A stretch of 64,000 bases of DNA from the NCBI GenBank assembly GCA_963921795.1, contig OY997652.1, forward strand, positions 61,387,756-61,451,755, read 5' to 3'. The position numbers were made by a program, and so were the translations under genes. Under the pieces are notes generated by a model. The model did not search any database and was not told the DNA's origin. It worked only from the letters and a program-made list of their open reading frames with translations. Shown here piece after piece: positions 55,678-64,000 of the stretch (positions are counted from its first letter, which is position 1; every line of letters begins with the position of its first letter). Source of the stretch: Nannobrachium achirus. Lineage: Eukaryota; Chordata; Actinopteri; Myctophiformes; Myctophidae.

Positions 55678-55719
55678 CACTTTCACTTTGAGTGGGAACA
55701 CATCACTTTCACTTTGAGT
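55678..55719 (+). promoter_or_regulatory. Two IRF/ISRE-like direct repeats upstream of the chemokine gene
   Basis: CACTTTCACTTTGAGT occurs identically at 55678-55693 and 55704-55719. Its complement, CTCAAAGTGAAAGT, resembles the IRF element GAAANNGAAA. The pair lies about 100-140 bp upstream of the TATA box, a plausible place for interferon- or IRF-driven control. Resemblance only. Confidence 0.4.
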
Positions 55720-55818
55720 TGGCATACATCTGCACAAGAGAGATTGCAAGGCCTTGACAATTTGTCCCATACTGGATCTTTTCCCTGGAAATGTTCTCAA
55801 CACGCCCCTGTGCACAGA

Positions 55819-55824
55819 TATAAA
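55819..55824 (+). promoter_or_regulatory. TATA box of the tandem chemokine gene
   Basis: TATAAA, 122 bp upstream of the ATG. A (GA)n run at 55830-55862 would span the expected start site about 30 bp downstream. Confidence 0.55.
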
Positions 55825-55827
55825 GAG

Positions 55828-55829
<2 letters not shown>

Positions 55830-55862
<33 letters not shown>
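55830..55862 (+). repeat. (GA)n microsatellite in presumed chemokine 5' UTR
   Basis: About 16 GA units between the TATA box and the start codon. Confidence 0.95.
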
Positions 55863-55865
<3 letters not shown>

Positions 55866-55945
55866 AAACTACCAGATAGTGAAATAGACACGGTAGATAC
55901 AAATTAAACAGTATCGACTAAAAGACTACAACCACAATCATATTA

Positions 55946-56036
55946 ATGATGACGACTCTGGGGATGGAGAAGGTACCAGTTATACTAGTGGTCTGCATGC
56001 TGCTGTTCTCGTCTCTGGACGTCCTGGCACAAGACA
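55946..56036 (+). CDS. Tandem chemokine exon 1 (signal peptide)
   Basis: ATG at 55946 (a second ATG follows directly) opens a hydrophobic signal peptide ending VLAQDS. The donor gtaagt follows 56036 and splits a serine codon (phase 1), as in other chemokine genes. The ATG is chosen because it is the first in frame downstream of the TATA box and gives a classic signal peptide. Confidence 0.85.
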
Positions 56037-58180
56037 GTAAGTATTAACTCGTCTGTCTTAGTTTGACAAACGATCAAACTTTTGTTTTTGTTACACTGCA
56101 CGCCATTGCCACAATGGGATTGTGTTAGTGTTGAATACTTGCTTTTCTTTTAAGGTGTTTTCAATGTTTTTAATGACAACATGTTCTTGTTGTGCACTCC
56201 GTTGACAGTCACATGACAGCACATCACAACAGCCAGAGACGTTTTGGTGTTGATTTCCACGACTAAACTATGACTGTTTGTCGACTACCTTTTTTCACTG
56301 ACGGAAACTAAATAAAAACTAAATAAAAACTAAGCTATGATGACTGAAATTGAGACTAAATGTACTGACAATTTCGTCAACAAATAAAAACTAGACTAAA
56401 AACCCAGGTTGGGACCAGTGGAGAAGAAATCCAGTAGAACTAAAAGTCAAGTAATTTGGTTGCGCTCCGGTCTGAGAATAGCAGATCTACATGCTCAAAA
56501 TATAGTCACGGTGCAACACTGTGAGCTTGTACTGTAGATCTGCTATTTTCAGCATGCAACCAAGTGTAAAATCAGTCAGTGCGGCACAGCGATCTCTTCT
56601 CCACTAGTCCTTCCCATAAACAGTCTAGTTTTTATTTGTTGATGACATTGTCAATATATTTAGTTTTACTGTAGTTTTAGTTATGATAGCTTAGTTTTTA
56701 GTTAGTTATTATTAATCAGTTTTCGTCAGTGAAAAAGTGATACTGCAGGGGGTCCTTTGATTTACAGTACCTGTATATCATTTGAAATGTACGTCCATCA
56801 CATTTAGGCATGCATATAAGTATGAATATCACATTTGTCTTGGAACGTACAGTCCTTTTATTTAGAAATGTTTCCATGGCCAGTGGGAGACTGGGAGTGA
56901 AGTTCCGCCATCCAGTATAGCCGGGGGCCCCAGGGATATTTTGGTTCAGATTCTCGCAAATTCGCCAAATTTGGCACAAATGTTGTCCATAACATACTTA
57001 ATCATTTTAAGATGGGTGCCAAGATGGGCACCCCATGGTACTGCCATATTGCGCAATGAAATTGGTGTCCCATTAACTTTACATTACAGGGAAAAAAAAC
57101 AAACAAAAAAAAGAATCTGCTTTAAGTAGCATATAACTGGTCAAACTAGGGGTTTCTCATGATTCTGAATCCATTGCAAGCATCTGTTTTGCACAAAAAA
57201 TCATTCCTTGGGCTAAAAAACTGCCCTACAAGACTATCGTTTAGTGATGAAAAGTGATGAGTCATCACTTTTCACACTTTTGTGGTGGCTATTTTAGCCC
57301 AATGAATGTTTTTTTTTTTTTTTTTTTTTTTAATGCAAAACGGATGTTTGCAATGGATTCAGAATCATGAAAACCCCCTAGTTTGACCAGTTATATGCTA
57401 CTTAAAGCAGATTCTTTTTTTGCATTTTTTTCCCTGTAATGTAAAGTTAATGGGACACCAATTGGATTGCGCAATATGGCAGTACCATGGGGTGCCCATC
57501 TTGGCACCCATCTTAAAATGATTAAGTATGTTATGGACAACATCTGTGCCAAATTTGGCGAATTTGCGAGAATCTGAACCAAACGGTCCTTTTATTGCCC
57601 TGGGGCCCCCGACTAGTAGGATTGTGTTGTGATCTGAAGCTAATATCTAATATCTGGTGACGTTTTTCTCTCTGTCTTGCTCTCACAGGCGAGTATGGAC
57701 CTAGGCCTGCACAAAATTCTTCAGTGCCCCATAAGGGGTGTTGCTTCGGGTTTTACACCAAACGCCTGCCTCAGGAGAGGGTGGCGTCATTCCAACGCAC
57801 CAATTATACACACTGTGATAGGGAGGGCGTTGTGTGAGTATTATGTTATACTTACTATTTTATTACACAGTCCTGTACATACATTAACATATTGTAAACC
57901 CACATTCAATTGCAGTGATGTCACACAAGAGACAAGAATATAGATAATGTTGTTTTTCAAGGTAAATAAGGTAATTGAACTGTATTCCGTTTTAAACTGT
58001 TAAAGGTGCATGCGTTAGTTGCGGTACAGGTACATTTAGATCAGTGTGGCAATAAAACCGCCCTTCAGCTGACCATGCACTCACGTACGCCCACACACAC
58101 ACAGTGTGTGTCTTCTTATGTTTCATAGCGTAGTCTGTTGTTACTGCAGTACATGTTCATGGCTACAAACATACGGTACA

Positions 58181-58259
<79 letters not shown>

Positions 58260-59122
58260 TTGATTCCAAGAATTTACATGAACCAATCAGATTGTGATTT
58301 CAGACACCTAATCAATGGTAAAATCAACTATTCATCATTATGAATACACCTTGTGACCCAATAATGACCCAACAAAATGTATAAAAGACCTGAACTGAGG
58401 TCAACTTGCTCTGATTAATAATTTTCATTGATGTTTAAGTATTCATTGACAAAAATGCACAATTTACAATTATGCTCGTGTTATCCGTCAAAAGATTAAA
58501 ATGAACTAATTATTCTCTCTGTCTCTGTCTGTTCTAGTTTGACACAGATGAATGGTAGAAGAGTCTGTGTTGACCCAGCTCAGCAATGGGTCCAGGACAT
58601 CATCTCCCATGTGCAGTCCAGACCACAGGAGGTTCTGTTGGTCACTCCACATACCACTGTAGCACCTAGACAAAATTCTTCAGAGCCCCATGAGGAGTGT
58701 TGCTTCGGGTTTTACACCAAACGCCTGCCTCAGAAGAGGGTGTCGTCATTCCAACGCACCAATTATACACACTGTGATAGGGAGGGCGTTGTGTGAGTAT
58801 TATGTTATACTTACTATTTTATTATACAGTCCTGTACATACATTAACATATTGCAGTGATGTCACACAAGAGACAAGAATATAGATAATGTTGTTTTTCA
58901 AGGTAAACAAGGTAATTGAACTGTATTCCGTTTTAAACTGTTAAAGGTGCATGCGTTAGTTGCGGTACAGGTACATTTAGATCAGTGTGGCAATAAAACC
59001 GCCCTTCAGCTGACCATGCACTCACGTACGCCCACACACACACAGTGTGTGTCTTCTTTATGTGTCATAGTGGAGTCTGTTGTCACTGCAGTACATGTTC
59101 ATGGCTACAAACATACGGTACA

Positions 59123-59193
<71 letters not shown>

Positions 59194-59855
59194 TTATTGA
59201 TCAATGATTAATGATTAATGATAATCAATCATGATTGATCTCACCCCATGTAAACACTTGATCCAATACCTTCAATCGGGTTTATTTAGATCAGATTGGA
59301 ATGATGCTGTCATGTATACGCAGCTATTGATTCCAAGAATTTACATGAACCAATCAGATTGTGATTTCAGACACCTAATCAATGGTAAAATCAACTATTC
59401 ATCATTATGAATACACCTTGTGACCCAATAATGACACAACAAAATGTATAAAAGACCTGAACTGAGGTCAACTTGCTCTGTTTAATCATTTTCATTGATG
59501 TTGAAGTATTCATTGACAAAAATGCACAATTTACAATTATGCTTGTGTTATCCGTCAAAAGATTAAAAAGAATTATTCTCTCTGTCTCTGTTCTAGTTTG
59601 ACAAAGATGAATGGTGCCAGAGTCTGTGTTGACCCAGCTCAGCAATGGGTCCAGGACATCATCACCCATGTGGAGTCCAGACCACAGGAGGTCACTCCAC
59701 ATACCACTGTAGTGCCCAGACACATTCCTCGTACCACTGTAGCACCTAGACACATTCCTCGTTACGTCCCTCCTTGTATTGACGATTGGATATGTGGCTT
59801 TAGACCTGCATCAAGACATCAAATTGAAGAGTTGGAAAGGCACTTACTTGGGTGA
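55946..59855 (+). CDS. Secreted CC chemokine with two tandem chemokine domains
   Basis: Four exons (55946-56036, 57689-57833, 58538-58792, 59597-59855) join in frame into 249 codons. Residues 1-28 form a signal peptide (hydrophobic VPVILVVCMLLFSS, likely cleaved after VLA). Domain 1 has C48-C49, C73 and C89; domain 2 has C133-C134, C158 and C174. Each is the four-cysteine CC pattern with CCFGFYTKRLP, TNYTHC and VCVDPAQQWVQ. Sequons N40, N69, N125 and N154 repeat with the domains. A tail with a 10-residue tandem repeat (TTVVPRHIPR/TTVAPRHIPR) and two extra cysteines (C224, C230) follows. Intron phases (1, 2, 2) match ordinary CC chemokine genes, plus one extra phase-2 exon. Known role of the family: binding G-protein-coupled receptors to recruit leukocytes. 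A single chemokine is normally ~90-110 residues, so this one is doubled. The orthologue within fish CCLs cannot be decided here. Confidence 0.88.
56245..56740 (-). mobile_element. TTTTAGTC-type element in chemokine intron 1
   Basis: Relative of 12715-13200 (GACGGAAACTAAATAAAAAC, CAATTTCGTCAACAAATAAA, TTTTCGTCAGTGAAAAA) with a hairpin at 56471-56553. Confidence 0.65.
56471..56553. repeat. Recurrent hairpin module in chemokine intron 1
   Basis: CTGAGAATAGCAGATCTAC and GTAGATCTGCTATTTTCAGC with a widened loop. Confidence 0.88.
56923..57610. repeat. Long palindromic (foldback) element, chemokine intron 1
   Basis: Core arms 56942-57581 (TTGGTTCAGATTCTCGCAA / TTGCGAGAATCTGAACCAA), extended by GGGGGCCCCAGGG / CCCTGGGGCCCCC. 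Centre TGATGAGTCATCA at 57255-57267. Ends about 80 bp before exon 2. Confidence 0.92.
57309..57331 (+). repeat. T homopolymer in the foldback element
   Basis: About 22 T, breaking the arm symmetry. Confidence 0.9.
57689..57833 (+). CDS. Tandem chemokine exon 2 (first CC motif)
   Basis: Acceptor tctcacag and donor gtgagt. Encodes EYGPRPAQNSSVPHKGCCFG then FYTKRLPQERVASFQRTNYT and HCDREGVV, ending in phase 2. This is the second exon of a standard CC chemokine, holding cysteines 1-3 of domain 1. Confidence 0.9.
58181..58259 (+). repeat. (CAGA)n microsatellite, intron 2
   Basis: About 20 uninterrupted CAGA units. It sits at the position matching 59123-59192 in the duplicated intron. Confidence 0.97.
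58538..58792 (+). CDS. Tandem chemokine exon 3 (chimeric: end of domain 1 plus start of domain 2)
   Basis: Acceptor gttctag and donor gtgagt; 255 bp, phase 2 on both sides, so it can be gained or lost without breaking frame. The first part (LTQMNGRRVCVDPAQQWVQD) is a normal third chemokine exon. From about residue 124 it turns, with no splice site, into a copy of exon 2 (QNSSEPHEECCFGFYTKRLP). The seam lies near 58665-58675 at a shared CCTAG-like sequence. Confidence 0.9.
59123..59192 (+). repeat. (CAGA)n microsatellite, intron 3
   Basis: About 17 CAGA units, the duplicated counterpart of 58181-58259. Length differs, as expected for independent slippage after duplication. Confidence 0.97.
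59597..59855 (+). CDS. Tandem chemokine exon 4 (end of domain 2 and tail)
   Basis: Acceptor gttctag. Starts LTKMNGARVCVDPAQQWVQD, a close copy of the exon 3 start, and supplies the fourth cysteine of domain 2. A 10-residue tandem repeat (TTVVPRHIPR/TTVAPRHIPR) and a tail RYVPPCIDDWICGFRPASR then IEELERHLLG follow, with tga at 59853-59855. The tail sequence is recognisably the part exon 3 lost at the seam. Confidence 0.9.
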
Positions 59856-60219
59856 AGGGTCATTTGAAATGCAGAAGTATCTTTTGGGGCAGCGAATTCG
59901 GACAATAACGCAAGGTCCCCTTCAGAAGACACATTGGGCTCTCTACCCCAGCAAGAGGTCACACACCAAAAAGACCTCTTGCACTAATCTGACAGAGAGA
60001 GCTCCTGGAATTAACTAGTTTTATTCCGTAAAAGAAAGTATGGAATGGAAATTATCAACTGTTTGTCCGGTCAGGTGATAACAATTAATTCTGCCTTCTT
60101 ACTATGATGATTATCAGTGTAAAAATGGAAATGATGATTTAGACTAAATTGGGAACGTTGATACTGTATGTACATTGAATGCTTTTGCCTTTTTCTATTT
60201 CTGTAAAAGCCATTTCTTT

Positions 60220-60225
60220 AATAAA
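60220..60225 (+). promoter_or_regulatory. AATAAA, likely polyadenylation signal of the chemokine gene
   Basis: First clear AATAAA after the stop at 59855, giving a 3' UTR of about 380 bp that is free of obvious transposon sequence. Confidence 0.6.
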
Positions 60226-61480
60226 TGTACCTGCACAATTCAGATTTTTATAAGCAACATTATGAAATGTATAGCCATAATGTTTTGCTTATATTGTGTG
60301 TTGATCATATAATCTAAGGGTGGCCTAACCTGTTGGGGTATTGATTAAAAGATTGAGTTAATACTGGTATTCAAGAAAGATTCAAAATATTTACTCTGAT
60401 ACCACAGCAACAGTCAAATCCAGCAGCGAGCTACAGTTAATCTCAGGTGACAGAGGAGGACTGCATTGGGTCATTGGCAGAGGTGTCTGATGTTGAAATT
60501 TGGAGGGACTGAGAGATGGATGTAGTTACATTTCAAGCAATATTACATTTTATTCACAAAAAAGTTACATAGTGTAGTGCAACTTTAAATTAACTAATCT
60601 ACCGTCTGTCTCAATTTTTTTTTCCTCCAATACATATATGTACTTTTCATTTCTGTATCAATCAGTGCAAATAAATTGTTTTCTGCTTTCACTGGTTAGT
60701 GCAGTTTGTTATGTTATTTGCAGTGGTCTATGGGGGCCTGAATTTAACTTTAGATTGCAAAACAGACAGAAGACCTAGGTCAGCTGACCTGAAGGGCCTT
60801 AGGTAGAATAAGGGGTTAAACGTGAGTGAGTGAAATAATAATGTGACAAGAGGCTTTGGGCATATATATCAGTCAACACAACAACTTCATATAAAAATAT
60901 ATAATCTTTATTAATAAATGGTAAAAATAAAAATATATGAAAACGTTGTTGTATTTCTTTGATCAAAACTCAGTAAAGATTGCAATTGCTTAATCACAGT
61001 GTGTTGTCACAACTTAAACAATAAGAACCAGAGACAAAGGGAACTACGGTATACATTTGACACGCTCACCCTAATAAAACCCTATTCCTTGTTAAGTAGC
61101 ACAAACTTAAAGCAGTGACCACGTGTGAGGATCACCTCCTATAATGGCCCGGAAATAAACAATAAATTATCAGAGCACATCGATCATTTATGAACCCTCA
61201 TTATCATACAAAATGCGTGGACATGAATGGGGCACATTCAAGAGCCATTGACTCACCGAGACAAAAAACTGCGGACTGGCTCATAAACTTGAACCCCAAC
61301 GTGGCTTCACACTTCATGTACTGTGCACTAGAAATGACCACATTCATGTTCCCCATTTAGTTACTCAGATTAACAATACCAATACATATCGTAACCATAA
61401 ACCAGCAGGCACATACAGTCATAGAGCAAGACAGAGACTTACATTTCATTGAATGACTTAACACCTGGCTGTATCTCAAA
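60226..61480. other. Downstream intergenic stretch
   Basis: AT-rich, no exon or clear transposon end recognised on either strand. Confidence 0.5.
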
Positions 61481-61486
61481 CACTGT

Positions 61487-62607
61487 GCTATTCAATTATT
61501 GTAAAGGCACTCAGTTTTGTAAACATGACTGGTCAATTGTGTGTGCCTGCCATAGTGCAGCGGTTAGTGCCTATGCCTAATATGTGAATGTTGTGTGTTC
61601 TAATCCCACCTGGAGTTGAGTTAATGTTAACACTGGAAGCCCGCGGTGTGTGCCCATGTCAAACTCTTTGATGTTGACACATTTGATAAGGTTTATATTA
61701 ATTAGTGGCCAAGCCATGAAGTGGCAAAGGCCACTCATTGATGTTGTACTTGGGTATTATTATTATTCGTGGCTTGACCATGCAGTCGCTTTTTACGAAA
61801 CTCTGCAGTATAGTAGAGGACTATGCCAAACGGCGAAAACACAAAGCTCGCAACAACAATGGTGGCGCTGTAGGAAGCCTTTGAAAGTGCAAGCTTTGAA
61901 AAGGTATAGCTCATGCTCTGTTTGACGTACAGCCATGAAACCTGGATACACTTATGCGTCTCCTCATGCCGAACAACTTTTACACTGACTTTTGACCTTT
62001 GACCTTTAGTTCTCCCATCATTTTGAATTATATGAAAAACAGTAAAAATCTATGTCCTCCTGGGATTTTCGTGTCACCTGCACAAAGCATTTTTTTACAT
62101 GAACTTTGGACCAATATGTAAAGATCTGTCTCGGCGGATTTTTTTAAAAGTGAAACATTATTTTTTAATAATTCAATGAATATTGCAGTTTTATGCAAAT
62201 TATTCTTCTGCCTCTAAAACATAGATACAAAGTCACATTTTCATGGTGAAATACTGTAGAGGGTTAGTCCAAATATCACTGAAACCAATCTTACCCCAAT
62301 TGGCCAAAGGGGGGCGCTATATCATTTTGAAAGAAAATAAGATTGCAGGAAAATTCCAGAAACACTCGCTTGCATTTACTCAGATTACTTTTACTCTTTG
62401 CCTCCAAAATTTGCAAAAATCATTCAATTATTGTGGCACTCTGCTATTAAATTATTGTTTAATAAAAGGCACTCAGTGTGTCAAATACATTACATGGAAC
62501 TTTTTTTGTAAACAACCACCTGGGGTTGAGATGATGATAACACTGGATGCCCACAGTGTGTGCACATGTCAAACTCTTTGATGTTGACACGTTTGATAAG
62601 CTTTTAT
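61487..62607 (+). repeat. Direct repeat pair around a fish repeat
   Basis: AAACTCTTTGATGTTGACAC and its neighbours occur at 61487-61697 and 62437-62607, about 85% alike by eye. The interval carries GTGGCTTGACCATGCAGTCG and GGGGCGCTATATC, repeat-like sequence, and no gene. Confidence 0.65.
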
Positions 62608-62639
62608 ATCAAACTGTAGCTTACTGTATTGGGCTGCCG

Positions 62640-63270
62640 CAACTGAAATGAAGTCAAGTGTATTTATCTCATAATCTAACTCCAGATAATGTTCATGTTT
62701 AAAACGAGCCCTTCTCTACCGGCAGTTGTGCAATTGATTGCACTGATGAACGTGGTTGTAATTTTTCTGTTCTGAGTGAAAGAAAATACGACCACTCAAA
62801 AATACCGTGGCATTTGGCGATTAAAACATTGATTGTTTAATCGAAGACAGAGAATGTTGGTTGATCAAATCCCACCTCTGGTTGATATCAGCACAAGCAT
62901 AAAACCATGAAATTTGGTAGACTTGTACAGTTTGGGTTCCTGAACATTGTCTGATATGGAGCCTTCACAAAAATGGCTCTAATATCCGCCATTACCTAAT
63001 GTATGTTGCATCATAACTGATGAACCAAGCATGATAATAGAAACTATGTGAAGTCTACACATATGTTTGATGGCCAATGATTACAATGATATCATGTACA
63101 GCATCATAAAGTCCAGGTGAATAGTATCACAGTATTTCGTGTATGTTGCATATACAATCTTTTGCATACATGTTGTGTAGGCCAATTTGTGTTTTTATCT
63201 ATAACTCCATGATTAGTGTAAAACTTTCTATACACACTTCCCAGAGGCCAAGGAAAAACCTGTACCCTGC
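62640..63270. other. Intergenic stretch, nothing recognised
   Basis: AT-rich, short open frames only. The sequence after 63270 shows the 'AGCGCCACC'-type repeat. Confidence 0.5.
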
Positions 63271-63890
63271 ATTTCACATCTGTCACCAGAAGGCCAACTT
63301 AGAATATGTAAAACACATTCTTCGATATTACTCCTTCAGATTTGATCCATAAATCACACAAATCAGTCACAGTATCTCCACAGTGATGTAATCATGACGG
63401 ATTTGTCAGATATCATATTCTATCTAATTGGCTAACATTGGATTCCAAAGTTTGCAGGATTGCTCCTTTTTGAACAAAATGCCTCAAATCATGAACGCAG
63501 CCTGCTATGTGTGTGAAATTTTGCACACACATTCCCACTAGGACAAGGAACAGATGCCACCTTTCTCACATTGGCCTGTTATAGCGCCACCAGCGGGTCA
63601 ACTTTTGCAAAACACATTTTTGGAACAAAATACCTCAAATCCTGCATGCAGCATCCGATTGCCGTGAAAGGCCAAAGAACGTGTGGCACCCTTTTCACTA
63701 TTATAGAGCGTAGAGCCACCAGGAGGCCTGCCGGAGACCTGTTCTTGGAAGAACACTGCTTCTAGTTCATCTTTGATTTCTTTTCCCACTTTTCTTGCTT
63801 TTCCTGCTTTTCCTTACTGCTGTTTTGCTTTTTCTGGCTTGGCCACTTTATCGTTGCTTGCAGCTATATTTATTATCTTTTTCTTTTCTT
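63270..63890 (+). mobile_element. Diverged 'AGCGCCACC' family repeat
   Basis: TATAGCGCCACCAGCGGG, GCAAAACACATTTTTGGA and a tail shared with 54120-54285. Confidence 0.55.
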
Positions 63891-63902
63891 TTTTTTTCAA
63901 TG

Positions 63903-64000
63903 TAGATAGATAGAGACCTTTATTACCCCAAGAGGGAAAATCAGTTGCCCAGGCAGCACAGCAGTTTAAGTTTACAAGTTACACATAAGTAAGAAAAAGA
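63903..64000 (-). mobile_element. Non-LTR retroelement 3' end, cut by window edge
   Basis: TAGATAGATAGAGACCTTTATTACC then AAGAGGGAAAATC resembles the inverted 3' tail (TATCTA repeats and GGAAAT-type ends) of common fish LINE families. Confidence 0.45.

Larger units (their letters stand above)
57834..59596 (+). repeat. Duplicated introns 2 and 3 of the chemokine gene
   Basis: Intron 2 (57834-58537) and intron 3 (58793-59596) are near copies. Both contain ACAGTCCTGTACATACATT, the same GACA/CAGA microsatellite and a stretch ending in GTCTCTGT-TCTAG. Differences are small indels plus about 140 bp present only in intron 3 (about 59193-59330). This shows the exon gain came from a tandem duplication of about 960 bp including intron DNA. 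Confidence 0.9.

Overview
This window looks like a piece of a teleost fish chromosome. Its coding sequence lies in short GT-AG exons separated by kilobase introns. The rest is dense with cut-and-paste transposon remnants (hAT-like with 8-bp target duplications, piggyBac-like with TTAA), foldback elements, LINE fragments and long CA, GACA and AT microsatellites, as is typical of ray-finned fish. There are no bacterial-style genes or operons. All function calls come from reading the translations by eye; no database search was run.

Two genes are supported, both on the + strand. The first (11222-39268) is the 3' part of a tubulin tyrosine ligase-like gene, best matched to ttll11 (a tubulin polyglutamylase). 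Nine exons with compatible phases encode the last ~531 residues, including the ATP-grasp and metal-binding motifs. The 5' exons are not in the window. The second (55946-59855) is a four-exon secreted CC-chemokine gene of 249 codons. It carries two complete chemokine domains in one reading frame, made by an intragenic tandem duplication that also copied the flanking introns and produced a chimeric third exon.

Layout: 1-1229, unassigned repeats; 1230-9171, two apparently identical 3968-bp direct copies; 9172-11221, repeats and a G-run before the first visible ttll11 exon; 11222-39268, ttll11 with introns packed with nested elements, the clearest being a Penelope-like retroelement holding both a piggyBac-like and a hAT-like insert (29612-33272); 39269-55670, intergenic DNA with minisatellites, microsatellites, LINE-2 fragments and large inverted repeats; 55678-60225, the chemokine gene with a TATA box and paired IRF-like sites; 60226-64000, repeats.

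The most unusual non-coding signal is a ~60-75 bp perfect or near-perfect palindrome, core AATAGC-GATCTACAAGCTCAC and its complement. It occurs about 35-40 times inside several unrelated transposon families. The two arms often change together, and complementarity runs out into sequence specific to each host family. Other notable points are a ttll11 splice acceptor that coincides with a transposon terminus, and two long foldback elements with the same centre, one in an intron of each gene.
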